The translations under genes were made by a program, and so were the position numbers. DNA of 64,000 nucleotides, taken from NCBI RefSeq assembly GCF_028453695.1, contig NC_135772.1, forward strand, positions 17,045,611 to 17,109,610. Direction: 5' to 3'. Origin of the DNA: Augochlora pura. Lineage: Eukaryota; Arthropoda; Insecta; Hymenoptera; Halictidae. This document shows, piece by piece, positions 22,220 through 34,460 of the stretch; the first letter of the stretch is position 1; the number at the start of each line of letters is the position of its first letter. The notes below the pieces were generated by a model. The model was not told the DNA's origin, made no database searches, and was given only the letters and a program-made list of their open reading frames with translations.

Positions 22220-23760
22220 AACTATTGCAGCTTGATGTGAGCAATGAGCCAACAATGCTAGTGAATTGTTAATCATTTGCATCGATCGACTCGATCGTCT
22301 CAAATTTTTTAGTTGGCGGCTGGTACCATGCGCAGCAATTTTTTATGGTGTTTTACAGACGCGAAAACGGCGCGTCGCTCGCGCAACGTTCATTTCAATA
22401 TCGCTGATTGAATACATCCGCGAGATTTTGTTACATCGCTAATTAATTCACACTGACTGCCCGATATGATATTGCGATGCCAATTTATTCTCTATTCCCC
22501 CGTCGCTAATAGGGCGGGAGAGGTGTTGCAAATGATTAACGTCAAATGTATATTTTCACGCTGAAGTCAGCCGGACGATAATTATTTAAAGCTGTGTTAC
22601 GGTCGATTGAAAGTTTCGAAATTTTTGCCAGCGATCGATTCTTAAAAATTCGCAATCTCCGCTGCCCGATGCATATTTCGAATAGCGTGCGTTATTAAAT
22701 GGGGGGGGGGGGGGGGGGGAAAAGGGCGTTTATTTATTAACCCGGAGCACGAGTAGCACAATCGAAATTCCGGATCGAGTAAGGCCGGCGGGAGGACGCG
22801 TTAATAAAAACGATGCGATTGGTTATTTGGAGACAGTTGAGTGTTTATTCATATGATTTTTCTCTTCTTGTGTTGCATTTAATTTTCAATTTAATATAAT
22901 TAATACTGACTATATCGGACACTAAAATTGCCTAGCACACGGTTATATGATAGTATTTATTTTTCTTAATCATATTAAAATTTTTTATATAGTTAAGAAG
23001 AAATATATAGAAATGAATAATCAAGAATTAGTTTTATTATAAATATTTTCTCCCGGATTTATACTGAATGCCCAGCGGTATACATTTAATGATTTCTGGT
23101 GGCGGAGTATCTTTACAATTCCAACAATTGCGGAATAAAATTCGGCAAACCGGTCATATGACAATGATAACCGGGAAATTGTACTAATTTTAATGACATT
23201 GTAACAAACATTGATACTCGCAAGCAGGTTGCAGTTCCAAATGAATTGTTGTCATGAGTAATGTGCTCCATCGAATTATTGGCCATTGTTCAACGACGCA
23301 TGTCATAAATTATATAAATTAATTAGCACGGTCCGAAATATTTTTTGCTCTCATCACCCGTTTCATCTCGCTTCATTAATTTATTTACGGGGAAAGAAGT
23401 TCTAGTGAAAAAGTAAGTACGCAGAGGATATTAAATTAAAAATTATACGAAAGAAAATAATCACGTTTATAAGGTAAAAGTTGTTATTGTGGAATATGCT
23501 GTAATTATAATTTTACAGGTTTGAAGGATTTTTCAATCTGCTTTGCTTGTGCAGAGTTATAACAAGTTGAACAAAATTTTCGTAAAGGAGAAAGTTACTT
23601 AAAATAACCACGGGAACCATAAGCATATAACAATAATATTAATTACTATAATAGTAATATCATAAGTATCCATGAGCATATATTAATTTAACAAAATCTG
23701 ATATCGCTATAATATTTGAATTTTACATTTTTGTCTCTAATACTTTATTCTAACCTCTCT
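22220..23760. other. AT-rich block without a recognisable gene
   Basis: Contains an exact ATTTGCAT (reverse POU octamer, 22275-22282) and a G19 homopolymer (22701-22719). The rest is irregular AT-rich sequence with no intact transposon ends that I can pair. Confidence 0.5.
22701..22719 (+). repeat. Poly-G homopolymer (19 nt)
   Basis: Uninterrupted G run followed by AAAAGGG. Confidence 0.95.
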
Positions 23761-24840
23761 GCGCGTCACGTGCTCGGCTCTCCCGAACGATTCTCTAAAA
23801 AATCCGGCAGACGCGAGAGGTGTCGCAGCAACGCCGCCGCGCAGTGCATCCCGGCAAAGAAAAATGTTGCGCTTTAGGCAAAATTTTTTCAATTAACTTC
23901 CGGCCAACCTTGGGGACTAAACACCGTGCACCGCGAGCCCCGGCGCGACGCGGGACCAGCTATTCTCGATATTAAGGCATCCGGTATTCTATATAAAACG
24001 GGACCGTCGGCGTTAGCCGGCGTCGTAGTTTCGCTTTTGCAGCGGAAAACAAGCGGGGCCGCGGCCGTATTAGATATTCGACCGTAAAGAGGCAGCGTAA
24101 TACCGGCCCCCGTGAACCCGGTCGTAGCAGTTTGGCGGAGGGGAGGGGGGGCGCGGGGGCGGTCGGAGGGGTCTCGGCCGGAGATTTGCAACGAAAATTA
24201 GCATTTTTCCGTGCGACCGCGCGGCGCGGAGAACACCGCGGGGCGGCCGAAGGGGACCGAGGAGAGTGGGGAAGAGGGGCGGGGGGGTGGGGGCGCACGA
24301 AGCGGAGGGCGTAGAGAAACTCGCGGGATAGACCCCGGCCAGACCCCGTGTGAAAAGGAAAGAAAACAGAGAGGAGGCTCTGTATTCACCGCGGAAAGAT
24401 TAACGTGTAACAAGCTACCCGCCGCCCGGCAAGCTGACGTAAACGTTTACACAAAACCGAGCGCGTCGGTTTCGATCGGGCTCTCGCTCTCGTCTGCCCG
24501 TCGCCGTTAAACGAGAGCTTTGATCAGCGCCGATTCGGCCCAGGCTCGCGCGCGGCCCGTTTTATCACTCTCCATTAACTGAAAAAACATGCATTATCTA
24601 CAAAAATACAGTAACCTCCCTTCCTACCCGAACGTTCGCCGCTCTCGTTACCGTGCCGGGGAGAAAAATGTAGATCCTGCGCCCTCGAATTCTACGTTAA
24701 CTCGGGGATCGAGACATTTTTTCTACGTTTTTTCGACATTTTTCGTACGATTATTCTCATTCTGTACATATTTGCCGCGGCAAATGTGTCCGACAGCTCT
24801 TCAAACGGGATTACTTTTTTCAAAGTGGATGACTTGAATC
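23761..24840. other. CpG- and G-rich island
   Basis: Very CpG-rich, with strongly G-biased plus-strand sequence at 24130-24310 (several GGGG/GGGGG runs at short spacing, quadruplex-compatible). Open frames on both strands here are Pro/Arg/Gly artefacts. It could be a GC-rich promoter, but no TATA, initiator or downstream coding start supports that. Confidence 0.4.
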
Positions 24841-25001
24841 TTTCTTTAAAATTTTTTAAATTTTCATCAGCGTGGAGAAGTTGATCCTAATTATTTTTTA
24901 ATATCTCGTTGTTCCGACAAATTGTAAGTTAGAAAACATTTTCTTCGCTTATTTTCTAACAAAGTAATTGGACTAAAAAGATTCAAGTCGTTTGGACCAA
25001 T
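24841..25001. other. AT-rich spacer
   Basis: Plain AT-rich DNA leading to the TTAA element at 25002. Confidence 0.5.
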
Positions 25002-25218
25002 TTAACCCTTTTCTTAGGACAATCTACTCTATTGGAGTAGACTATTAATCTTAGAGTATTAAGTAATTAAGACTATTAATTTTAATATAAAAATATTATA
25101 TTATACTATATAATATTCTATTGCATTGTATTGTATTGTATTATATTTTGTCATATAATGTATATTATATTTATATCGTATTATAACATTATATTTGGCT
25201 CCCGTAACAAAAGGGTTA
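25002..25218 (+). mobile_element. TTAA-ended MITE, second family (217 bp)
   Basis: The left end is TTAACCCTTTTCTTAGG. The right end, read on the minus strand, is TTAACCCTTTTGTTACGG. The first 11 bases are identical, and 16 of 18 match overall. TTAA is intact at both ends. The interior has a perfect 7-bp hairpin (TCTACTC..GAGTAGA near 25023-25042) and an AT-rich TATTGTATTGTATT microsatellite. There is no coding capacity. The ends are piggyBac-like (TTAA then CCC), but the interior is unlike the 250-bp family. Confidence 0.7.
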
Positions 25219-26005
25219 AAAAGTATTATTCCATTCAAAAAGCTGTCAACATCCCACAGCCAATATTAAAACCCTATTTCCTTATTCGTTTATTTAAATT
25301 TTAACAGTCATAAAATATAGATTTTAATATCCTAAAAATCCTTCGAAGAAACAACGAGACGATTATTACCAATGCCTCAGCTCCGACTGCAACCGTTTAA
25401 ATATTATTTCGCGAGACACCGCGCGTCGGCCATTTATATCAAGTGTTTCGTATTTCTGCGGGTCGTTGCCGCGTCTCTTATTTTCGATCTTAATGCATCA
25501 TTTGCATATTCATCGACAAACTTTCCGACCATTTTTCAATTTCCGCGGTTTAAGATCATCCCCGGAGAACGAACGTCTTCCTTCGCCCCCATCCGTCGCC
25601 GGAGCACTTTCAACTTTATCATTATCCTCTGTCGCCGATAATGTTTTTCTCGTTCGCTCGAAGAGAGAGAGAGAGAGAGAGAGAGTGAGAGAAAGCCTCT
25701 CGTCGATATTCAAAACAGTGGCCGATCCGCGCGCGGTCGACCCCCCTCGGGCCGAAGGATCGAATAATTTAATAGGCAGTCCGCGGCGGGGATTTTTCGA
25801 TCGAATAAAATATTTCGATGAATGACGAAGGGGGTAGGGCCGCACTTGTTTTCGCCCGGACGCAAAAAACAAAACCCGTTGCTCGACGCACTCCCTCCCC
25901 TCCCCGTTGCCCGCCGGTGTGTCTAATTAAAGGCAGATGCATTAATGAACGAGGTTTAATCAGGGTGCGTTTCATGCGTTGTATTTCGCGTATTTTCGGT
26001 GGCCG
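25219..26005. other. AT-rich then CpG-rich stretch
   Basis: Contains ATTTGCAT at 25500-25507 and a GA tract at 25662. Frames overlapping the GA tract are artefacts. No gene is supported. Confidence 0.5.
25662..25692 (+). repeat. (GA)n microsatellite
   Basis: About 15 GA units with one GT interruption. Confidence 0.95.
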
Positions 26006-26092
26006 CCCCCCCCCCCCCCCCCCTCCCCCCCCCCCTCCCCCCCCCCCCCCGACGGGAGGGAGGGGGGGGGGAGGGGGGGGGGGGGGGCGGGG
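26006..26092. repeat. C-tract and G-tract inverted pair beside assembly gap
   Basis: Positions 26006-26050 are nearly pure C (two T interruptions). After GACG, 26055-26092 is nearly pure G (isolated A and C interruptions). The two arms are self-complementary and could fold into a long hairpin; each strand also has quadruplex or i-motif potential. The assembly gap starts 28 nt further on. Confidence 0.9.
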
Positions 26093-26119
26093 AGTTAATG
26101 ACACTGAAGTATTCATATG

Positions 26120-26219
26120 NNNNNNNNNNNNNNNNNNNNNNNNNNNNNNNNNNNNNNNNNNNNNNNNNNNNNNNNNNNNNNNNNNNNNNNNNNNNNNNNN
26201 NNNNNNNNNNNNNNNNNNN
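26120..26219. other. Assembly gap (100 N)
   Basis: Exactly 100 N, a size commonly used as a placeholder for a gap of unknown length. Any frame drawn across it is meaningless. Confidence 1.
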
Positions 26220-28010
26220 AACCATAGCGCGCGCACCGAAATGCCACGCTGAATGACGAATCGCAGAAGTAGATAAACGTTTTACGGGGACGTTGAATAC
26301 CGGTAACGATCCCCGGCGAGATCCCCCACACCCCACCTCCCCCCGGGGAGGGGACCGGCCGCAACATTTACTATCGGCCGACATTTAATAATTGATTAAT
26401 CGGATGATTACTCGACGGATCGAATGATAATGGTACATTATTTAAGGTAATCAAGTTGCATTATCGAGTGTCGAGGAAAACGCGCTTAGCGGCTCGCATG
26501 TTTTCGGGGGTGCCGCGACAACAATGGATACGGGCCTTTGTCTCGCCACGCGAAAAACAATTTCGTTATGAAAGGTGCAACGATAGCGTGTCTAGAGGTG
26601 GACGAAACCTTTCTCTACGGTGGCAGCCGCGAGATGTTGTTAACGGGGTAGCGATACATCGATACGTATTCCATATCCTTCGCTTTATACCGCCGCGAAA
26701 TGCTCGACGTTATCCGTCCCCGTCGGAACTTCTAAGGCGAGGAGACATCAACAAGTTCGTCGTAAAATGATTTTATACAATGACCGGGTCGCGGAAGTTG
26801 AAAATATGTATGGGGGACAGCCGTGTTGGCCGGGTAGTTGGCGCGGCAGGTCGTCGAAGTTTTTCATAAAATTTTCAGCGTTTTTCGTTTATACGAGGTG
26901 GCCGGAAGAATAAGGAGTTCCGTAACGCGGGGCAAACTGGATATATCGATATCGATTTCCTAAGGCTAACACGCCGGCGGAGAAGCGTTCGCGAAAGAAT
27001 CGTAAGTTAGCCATAGGATGATTGATGGACGTCGTTTATGTCGTCCATGCGAGCCCGTAAAAGAACGAAGTATCCGTTGCTATAGTACATTGAGCCGTTC
27101 TTCGAGAACATTTGTTCGTTTCCCACTGGTATCAAGAGATATTCCGCGGAATGACAAGGGGCGGCAAGGACAATGGAAGCCATATCGTCCGCGCACGACC
27201 GAACGGGTCCTGGCCGCGGCCCACGGTTCGTGCGCGGACGCGTTTAAGGATGTCGGTGGCCCCGGCCGAGTGGCCGCTATTAAATCATACGAAGAGATAG
27301 CCACGGCGAAAACTTCCGCAAACCCCCGGTCCGGCCGCGGTCGATCGAAATCGGGACCGCCGCGCCGCGAAGGGGCGATCTTCCCTCCTTTTTTTCCTGT
27401 CTCGCTCGAAATTAGACGCCGTTGGTCGACCGGCTGAAAAATCGACGCTAATTCGATTCGCATCGCATTTCAGCGGAATAATGGCTCCGAACTTGATGAA
27501 AAATGCGCGTTCATTTCGGCTAACTTATGTATTGTCACAAGACCGGGCGTGTTTTTAAAGCGGCGCTCGTCCGGTTCGCTCGTTTGCTCGATACTTGCCT
27601 GTCCACTCTATCGTCCTTGGGGGTTGCAACCGTTTTACCGTAAATCGCGACGATCTTTCACCCTGCCGGCTGAAAAAAATGGCCGGCATAACCCGGACCA
27701 TATATTACACGGTCGCCGGTCTCAAAACTCCTCATTTCGAGCTAGCGCGCAGTAACTCAATCTGTTCGAAACACGGACTTCATCGTTCGCCAAATAGAAA
27801 ATTCCGTACCGGCCATTGTCGTCGATCCTCCCACCCCGTCGACTTTCGTTTGGAATTGATGATGTAGCAACTGCTTGGTATTCCATCTTTGGCCCCTCGC
27901 TCGACAGACCATGGCGGCCGGTGGCCGGGTCTCCGATGACTCACGCTGGCCATTTACGTACAGGCTGGGCCGAAATTCGTGGCACAGTCGGGTAGAGGAT
28001 CAGACAAATT
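26220..28010. other. CpG-rich block without a recognisable gene
   Basis: Overlapping frames on both strands (for example 27018-27437 plus) are Arg/Ser/Pro-rich with no recognisable motif. No exon bounded by splice sites is defensible. Confidence 0.5.
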
Positions 28011-29094
28011 TGGTATGATATTTTTTTATTTGAAACTCCGCTGTCGAAAAAATTAATAATTATAAACACTGCTATAGTGCACAATTTATTCTATAAAAGA
28101 TTTTAAAAAATTGTAAAAAGAGTGAATTAATTTCTGTGTTTTACAAAACCAATGAAAAATTGCTTCTTGTCCGCCGAATCTCATTTTTTTTCCACCGTGC
28201 GACGCGTGCTATTTCTACTGCACGCAATTCCGTAAATTTTCCAAGGGGATCGCATTTTTACGCAAATATTTATATCATCGTTTCCGCCCGTTTCCATTCC
28301 CCCTGCATTATAAACGCAATTAATTAAACTGCATTTAAAATGCAAACCCGGAATTAAATATATCAGATCACCGTACGCTCGGAACCAATTACAAGAGCTC
28401 TTTCTAACAGCAATTATTTATTTAATTACGCGTCCTTTTAATCACGTTGAACAAAGTTCCCGTATCGTGCAGCGATACAACGAATGAAAATAATACGGTC
28501 ACAAAGAGTTCGTTCGGCGAAACGGATCTTTGAGAAAATAAAATTCGACTTCCCGAAAGGAAAAAGCGCATTGCCTCGTGAAATCTGGTCTCCCAAGACA
28601 AATCCGAACCCTTTGACGATCAAGTTTCCCCGTGGCTCCGGCGGACTCGTAGTTGTCGGACGGCCGCTTTTGTATCGGGGGTTTCTTTGATTCAGCGTTG
28701 ACAGGCGGGGGTCGACCACAATAGTTTACCGACGGTCGTCGAAACTCTCGACCCGAAGCTCTACATACTAGCGAAGCGAAACTTCGCAGCACCATCGATC
28801 TCTCGCGCCACAGCCACCGCCGACGTAAATCGAAAATCAAAAAATCAGAGCTTTCGAACGAGAACGGACCGAAAAAAGAAATTCCTTGGCGAAATAGATC
28901 GCCTGGCGGATTCCTGTTCGCGCGAGAGATAAGCTCCGGTTCTCGCGATTCCGATAGCTACATCGATGTTCCCCCCCTCTACCCCGATAACTCAACACGG
29001 CCGATAGTTACGATCTACAATGGTCGCCGGCGTCCGATTCATAATTTAATACGACATTACGATCCGCCTCGACTATCCAAGCGTTCAATAAAGC
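28011..29094. other. AT-rich then mixed stretch
   Basis: AT-rich to about 28460, with AATTAATTAAACTGCATTTA-type homeodomain-like words near 28318-28335, then mixed. No gene is supported. Confidence 0.45.
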
Positions 29095-30900
29095 TTATCC
29101 GTATTGACTAGCCGGCTCGCAATAATCCGGAAGTGGCTCGCCAAAGGCATCTTTTATCGCAAACAATATTGCTTCTTTCATTGTAGGTCCTTTCGGCCCC
29201 GAATCACCCTGCTCCAGAATATCCTCCTTGGCCGCGTCGACCGTGGAGGAGTTCCTGATCCAGTTTTTCCCTTCCCTTCCGGAATCCCACCCCCTCCCTC
29301 GTTCCGCAGTCCATTGTTTTTCTGTTTGACGGTGTATCGATTGACCGAGCGCGGTGGCCCGGCTGGTCTCACCGAGAGGACCGACCGGCAAGTGTGATAA
29401 ACTCGACACGCGTGCGGCATCCGATGGCTGTGTGTGCGCGCGGGTGTCATAAATTAGCGGAACCTTCATAAACATTTCACAGCTGCTGCCGACACACCCC
29501 CGGTCACCACCCCCAAACTCCGCCGACACCTCCGCGGTACGGCGAGGCGCAGAGCGATCCTCTTTCACCCTCTTCCGGCTGTTCGCCGGCCACGCCGCGT
29601 GTCCTCGCCTCTCCGCGCTGACCGCCAACTTCGACAATCGCCGCCGAAAGAACACTCCATCTTTTCGAGCGCGCGCGTTCGACTCCACCGGGGGGCCCGG
29701 CCATCTCGGTTCATTTTTTCCGCGCGACGTACGCGCGCCGGCCTCGACAACGTTCTGAATAGGCCGCGTAATTTATCGTCGCGGGACCGAGCGACGCTTA
29801 TGCGACGTCCGGACGCGGCCCCCTCCCATCCCGGCACTTCCGATCGGTTGCCGCGATCGTTTTCACCGCGACGAGAAAACCGACCGTCGGACGGATCCCG
29901 GAGGCTTCCTCGAATGGAACGGCGCGCGGCGCTCGCGTGACCGGACTCCTCAATTATTTATCCCGCGTTCCATCCTTTCGCCGGCGAAAGAGAGCAGACA
30001 TTGATCCGCGGCGAAGATAGGAAACGCCGATTGATCAACCGGCGCGCGCGCGCGCGGATTAATTCCGTTTTCCTTGGCCGTCAAAACGGACCCGACGATA
30101 AAAGCAAAAGGGAGGTTGAGAGGGGGGAGGGAGAAAGAGTTTGCGGCAAGGGTTGGAGAGAACTTCATCGTTCGAAACGGTGGCGAAAGTTTCGCCGAAA
30201 CTGGGTCGTAATTCCTGCGAGCCATCTGCAAAACCGCCGCGACGAGGAGACCGAGGGGTGGGGGGTGGGGGCGAGAGTTTCGCCGCGAAAGAATAGCGAA
30301 TCGTTGGGGACACTGTTGACTCCTCGTCGCCTGCCGCGCGAAATGAAACGGGCACAGTTTCGCGCGTGCACGCGCGCCGATCGCCCGGCTTTTATTATTC
30401 AATATCATCCCCGGAAGATGATTCTTTGGCCGGCGGCACGACGATTTAGTGCGACTCGTTCCTTAATGGCTGCTCGTTTCCGCGGCATGATAAATCCCTG
30501 ATTACCCGAGCCACGTTCTTCGAACCCCACCCTCCGGCTCCGTGTATCAAGATATAACGTCGGCGACGTTAAATCCGGTTCACTGGTCGCCGGAAACACG
30601 ACCGGCAAATATTCTATGTAGACCGGCGCTGACTCGAATCGTGAAACACCGGCTAGAAGCCGATGCATCGAGAGCGTAACTCTTTCGTTGCGGTTCGTGT
30701 ATGCGCTCGATATTATGGGCGCATAGAAATGAAAACTTTCGATGTTTTATTTGGACGATGGTTGATTCGATGGATGTTTGTGTGAAGTAATTTTTGATCG
30801 GTTGTTGATACGACGTGACACGGTTCGCGTTTAAGTGCGGTCGATTTAATGCGTCGTCAATGAGGCCCGTAAATTCTCCGAGCAATTTTATCGACAGCCC
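29095..30900. other. CpG-rich block; one minus-strand tail of note
   Basis: The minus frame ending at 29095 closes with a stretch (about 29095-29220) whose translation, including MKEAILFAIKDAFGEPLPDY, looks less biased than the rest. The full 197-codon frame opens on GTG and is Arg-rich upstream, with no splice acceptor that would isolate the tail. I do not call a gene. Confidence 0.4.
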
Positions 30901-31746
30901 GAAACATTCCTTGCTCCCTTGACAGTTTTAGGATTAATATGTTATGGGCGCACGCGGCACGATTAGAATTGCGGATTTCGCGCGCTTATGGCAAAATGGC
31001 TAGGTGCGATACGAAGCTGTGAAGAGTATAAAAGAAAATTAGATCCTCGATGTATTAGATTTACTTAATTAGAATTATTATCGAATTATTATTATTGGAA
31101 TCACTATTTTTATATTATTCGCACACTTTTTATAGAAAGGGTTGAATATTTAAGTGAGGGAAAGGCTGATTTAATTTAGGAAATAAATAAAAATTGAGAT
31201 TTTATAGGATGATTTACCAACCCTTTCGTTAAAATAGTATCAAACAAAAATTTTAAAATATTGAAATGTTTGGTAAAAATACTGTGACAACTACTCACTA
31301 AAATATATTGTTTATGAAGTGAATATCATATTAATTTTTGCATAGAAATTAAATTTAGCATGTATTGTACCTGTTGAGGGTGATAAGGAGAGGAATGGTA
31401 ATGAAGTCCTGATTTAACCACTTGAAGATTCACTTACAAACAATAAGCAGTAATATGTAATATCTACAAACTTGAAAATAAGATTTTATTAACAAAAATA
31501 GAACGAGACTTTCACAGAGGGATTCTTTGAAATACATAACGCGAAATTAAAATAAATAAATTCTTTAGTTAATACCTCTACTATACGTAAAGTATTAATA
31601 GGTCAAATCAATGGAAACAAATATTTTGTAGAAAGATCCGCAATTCAGCGATGATCAAATGATATTAATTTATATATCACAAGAGACGTATAGATCTCTT
31701 TAAAATGTCTATTATCCGTATGTAACTATATCAAAATCGTCAGGTA
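30901..31746. other. AT-rich block with fragments resembling TTAA element ends
   Basis: AAAGGGTTGA at 31136-31146 and CCAACCCTTTCG at 31218-31230 look like decayed TTAA-CCC ends, but they face away from each other and no element can be paired. TTTAACCACTTGAAG near 31413 is another possible end. No gene is supported. Confidence 0.4.
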
Positions 31747-32150
31747 CTATTTTGTTGAAAACAGCGATGAAAACTGTTGCTCGACCGACACTAAAAAACC
31801 AACTATACCAAAATCACGAATAAATCTCCGTATTCTGTGAGATATGGATAACAGATGTATCCCCGCGAATTCAGATTCCATTGTATTACGTCGGCAAGAA
31901 CGAAGATGCAATTTTGGCGCAGCAGTCGACGGTAGAAACGTTAGACGATTTCTGCGGAAGGAAGCTCCGGTGGATGCTCCGGCTTGAATAGACGACGGGG
32001 CGTAGGGCACGCGTGTGTATCCGAGTTTGGAGCCGTCGTAGCCAGACAATCGAATGAATGACGTTGCCGACGGGCCCGTGATAATTACATCATTTGGACC
32101 CGACAAATGCGATAAGTAACGCACTTTTCGCGTAATACGGTCAGGGACGG

Positions 32151-32184
32151 GCGACGGCGACGGCGACGGCGACGGCGGCGGCGA
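32151..32184 (+). repeat. (GACGGC)n hexanucleotide microsatellite
   Basis: Four to five GACGGC units ending in GGCGGCGAG. Confidence 0.9.
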
Positions 32185-33350
32185 GTGGAAAGCCGGTAAC
32201 GAAGTTTTCCACGGTTGCTTAAAGCGGCGACGGGTAGAAGGGTCGGGGCTGTGCGCGCATCTGCCGCAGAGAGACGCCGTTATCCAATGATTCCGCTGAC
32301 ATCCGTAGACGCTCCGACAAATAATTCGGGGGCACCCTCCCCACGCTCCCGAATGTCGTTCCTTACCTCTTCTTCCATTCTCCCCTCCTTTCCCGGTGGT
32401 CCTCTTCGACCCCTCGTTTCGCCGTCGTTTTCCGTCCTCGGGTCCTCCCGTCGCGTCGTCACCCCCCACCCCTCCCCGCGCCCTCGCCGTGCATCCTCCC
32501 GCGACGGCAATCTCTCGCGACGTCAAAGTTGGTTCGCAGCTGCTCCGAAGACGAAAACGGCCGCCCTTTCAAGATATTCCGGCAAACAAGTTTCTTAAGT
32601 ACGGTATGCGCTTTGCGCGACCTACCCTTAAAAGGGTTCCCGATGCTTTTAGAAGATTAATTTGTACACTACTGCCTCGGCTACCGTGGCCCGATAAGAA
32701 TAAGCGTCGCGCGGCGAAATCACAAAGTTCCGGGGGGGAAAGGGACTCTCCTCCCGTTAACGTCAACCTTCGGCCGGATTGACGCGCCTTCCTCCTCCTC
32801 GGTCCCTCAACAGGCCCTGTCCCGGCCATGCACCGGGTGTCCCCCGCGCCAACTATGCCGCCGGTAATTATTTTGTTTCGGAGAACTAATCGCGCCGGGC
32901 TCGCCGGGTCAACCCGGCTCCGGTTCGACGTTGCGCGAGACGAAACGCTGGTTCCGTTTATCGCAGGCAGCGTGTTACAGCAACGCGCAACCCGCGAACA
33001 CGATACGATTATTGCCGGGAACGCAGTCGGCTGCGCGGCTCGTCCTGGGACCGAGGATCGTCGCGACTTAAGCCGCCGTTTAGGGCGTTGGAAAGGGGTT
33101 GTCGGCTCGGAATCGGGTCGCGACGCCCCGGCCTCGAAAGTGTCGTTTGCATGGCGGGTTGAAACGGCCCAAAACCCATGAAAATCCGCCCTTTATCGTC
33201 CGCGAGCGATAAAACGTCGGCGAAGCATATTGCCCGCGGACGACGCGCCTTGGGATCGTTATCGCCGAATACGAAGATATTCCAGCTGCGCCGGGTCGCG
33301 TCACGCCGGCAGACGAATAGGTCACTCGCGAATTACCGCCATGAAATTAT

Positions 33351-33362
33351 TGTGACGTCACA
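33351..33362. promoter_or_regulatory. 12-bp palindrome with CRE core (TGTGACGTCACA)
   Basis: A perfect 12-bp palindrome centred on TGACGTCA, the CREB/ATF core. The extended symmetry is less likely by chance than the 8-mer alone. No adjacent gene is identified. Confidence 0.3.
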
Positions 33363-33480
33363 TGTTAATTCTAGACAGTTTCGGATAAAAGTGCTAGGGA
33401 AGGCATGGACTGAACATGGCGTAGCATATTTTTACTGTAGCAGAGTTCTAATTATTCGATTAACTCGCATATTTACTCTG

Positions 33481-34460
33481 GTTGTTCTTCGGTAAATGTG
33501 CAATAAATCTGCAGGTTTCAGAAATAATAGACAGTGAGAAAGAAGAAGGTAATATCGTTAATATTGCCTGGCGGCAGGCTGGTGATACATCGCGTAAATG
33601 TGTATTATTAAATAAAGACAAAATGCAGTGGAAAGCATAATTGAGTGAGCACTTTTAAAATGATTTAAATTTTTCAAGACTAGTCTAGAGGACTAAACGA
33701 ACGTTTTTGTAAATGTTAATGGTACACTGTACCGCAATATGACCGAAATACTTCTTTTTAATTTCATTATTATCTGCAATAAAAAACTATCGTGTTTTCA
33801 CTTTTATGTTATAATATAATGTATTATACAAAATTTAATATACTGTGTTATACAAAATATAATATAATGCATCATACAATATATAATACAATGTATCATA
33901 CAAAATATAATATAATGTATAATATACGTTATAATATTTCACGCAATAATATCGATATTACAATATATACATCTTACATGACCTATACATTTTATTTTTT
34001 ATCAATAAAACGCAGCACTACGTCAACCGTGGTTTTTTCTTTAAATTACAGTCCGCGTTTTTATCGCTTCATGAATAGGTATAGTCCAATCATCCGGCAT
34101 ATTTGATTTTTCGGCATCGTCAAATTCCCGTATACGCCGAATAATTGGAATTCTACTATAGTTTTTATATCCCGACTAATACGACCCGTGACCGACCGAT
34201 GTGACGCCATTCATTCAAAGAAAATCCTAGTGGCACGTATTAATCGAATCGCTGGAATATTGTTTTTCGAGTGCAATATAATTTTTTGCGCCTTTCATTT
34301 GGTCTCGCATTGTTAACGGCCACGACATGCGTATGGAACGAAAATTGTTTATATATTTAAAAAATATATCTACTCGCATGAGAACGAACTCTAGCGTATT
34401 AAATTTGCACTTACGTGACAAATAAAAATAATTCAATCTATAAACTTAATACTAAATGTG
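33481..34460. other. AT-rich block
   Basis: Holds the 24-bp AT-rich array at 33807. The rest is irregular AT-rich sequence without a gene. Confidence 0.55.
33807..33935 (+). repeat. About 24-bp AT-rich minisatellite, 5 copies
   Basis: Units carry ATGTATCATACAAAATATAA or close variants. The plus frame reads as a degenerate 8-residue Tyr/Asn/Ile/Met repeat, an artefact of the array. Confidence 0.85.

Larger units (their letters stand above)
31747..33480. other. CpG-rich block containing the window's longest open frame (not called)
   Basis: The minus frame 32526-31747 is 259 codons long. It opens on TTG, contains the translated GACGGC repeat (Ser-Pro run) and shows no domain; its only in-frame ATG of note is near the C-terminus. 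I regard it as chance openness in CpG-rich DNA. A perfect 12-bp palindrome TGTGACGTCACA lies at 33351-33362. Confidence 0.45.

Noticed and set aside
25769..26384. Several frames crossing the N gap
   Set aside because: They depend on unknown sequence and on the C/G homopolymer tracts.
29095..29688. 197-codon minus-strand frame as a whole gene
   Set aside because: Opens on GTG and most of it is CpG-driven Arg/Gly/Ser. Only the tail is kept as a low-interest observation.
31747..32526. Longest open frame in the window (259 codons, minus strand)
   Set aside because: It opens on TTG, includes the translated GACGGC microsatellite, is Arg/Ser/Pro-rich in its first half and matches no family I know. 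Chance openness in CpG-rich DNA is sufficient.
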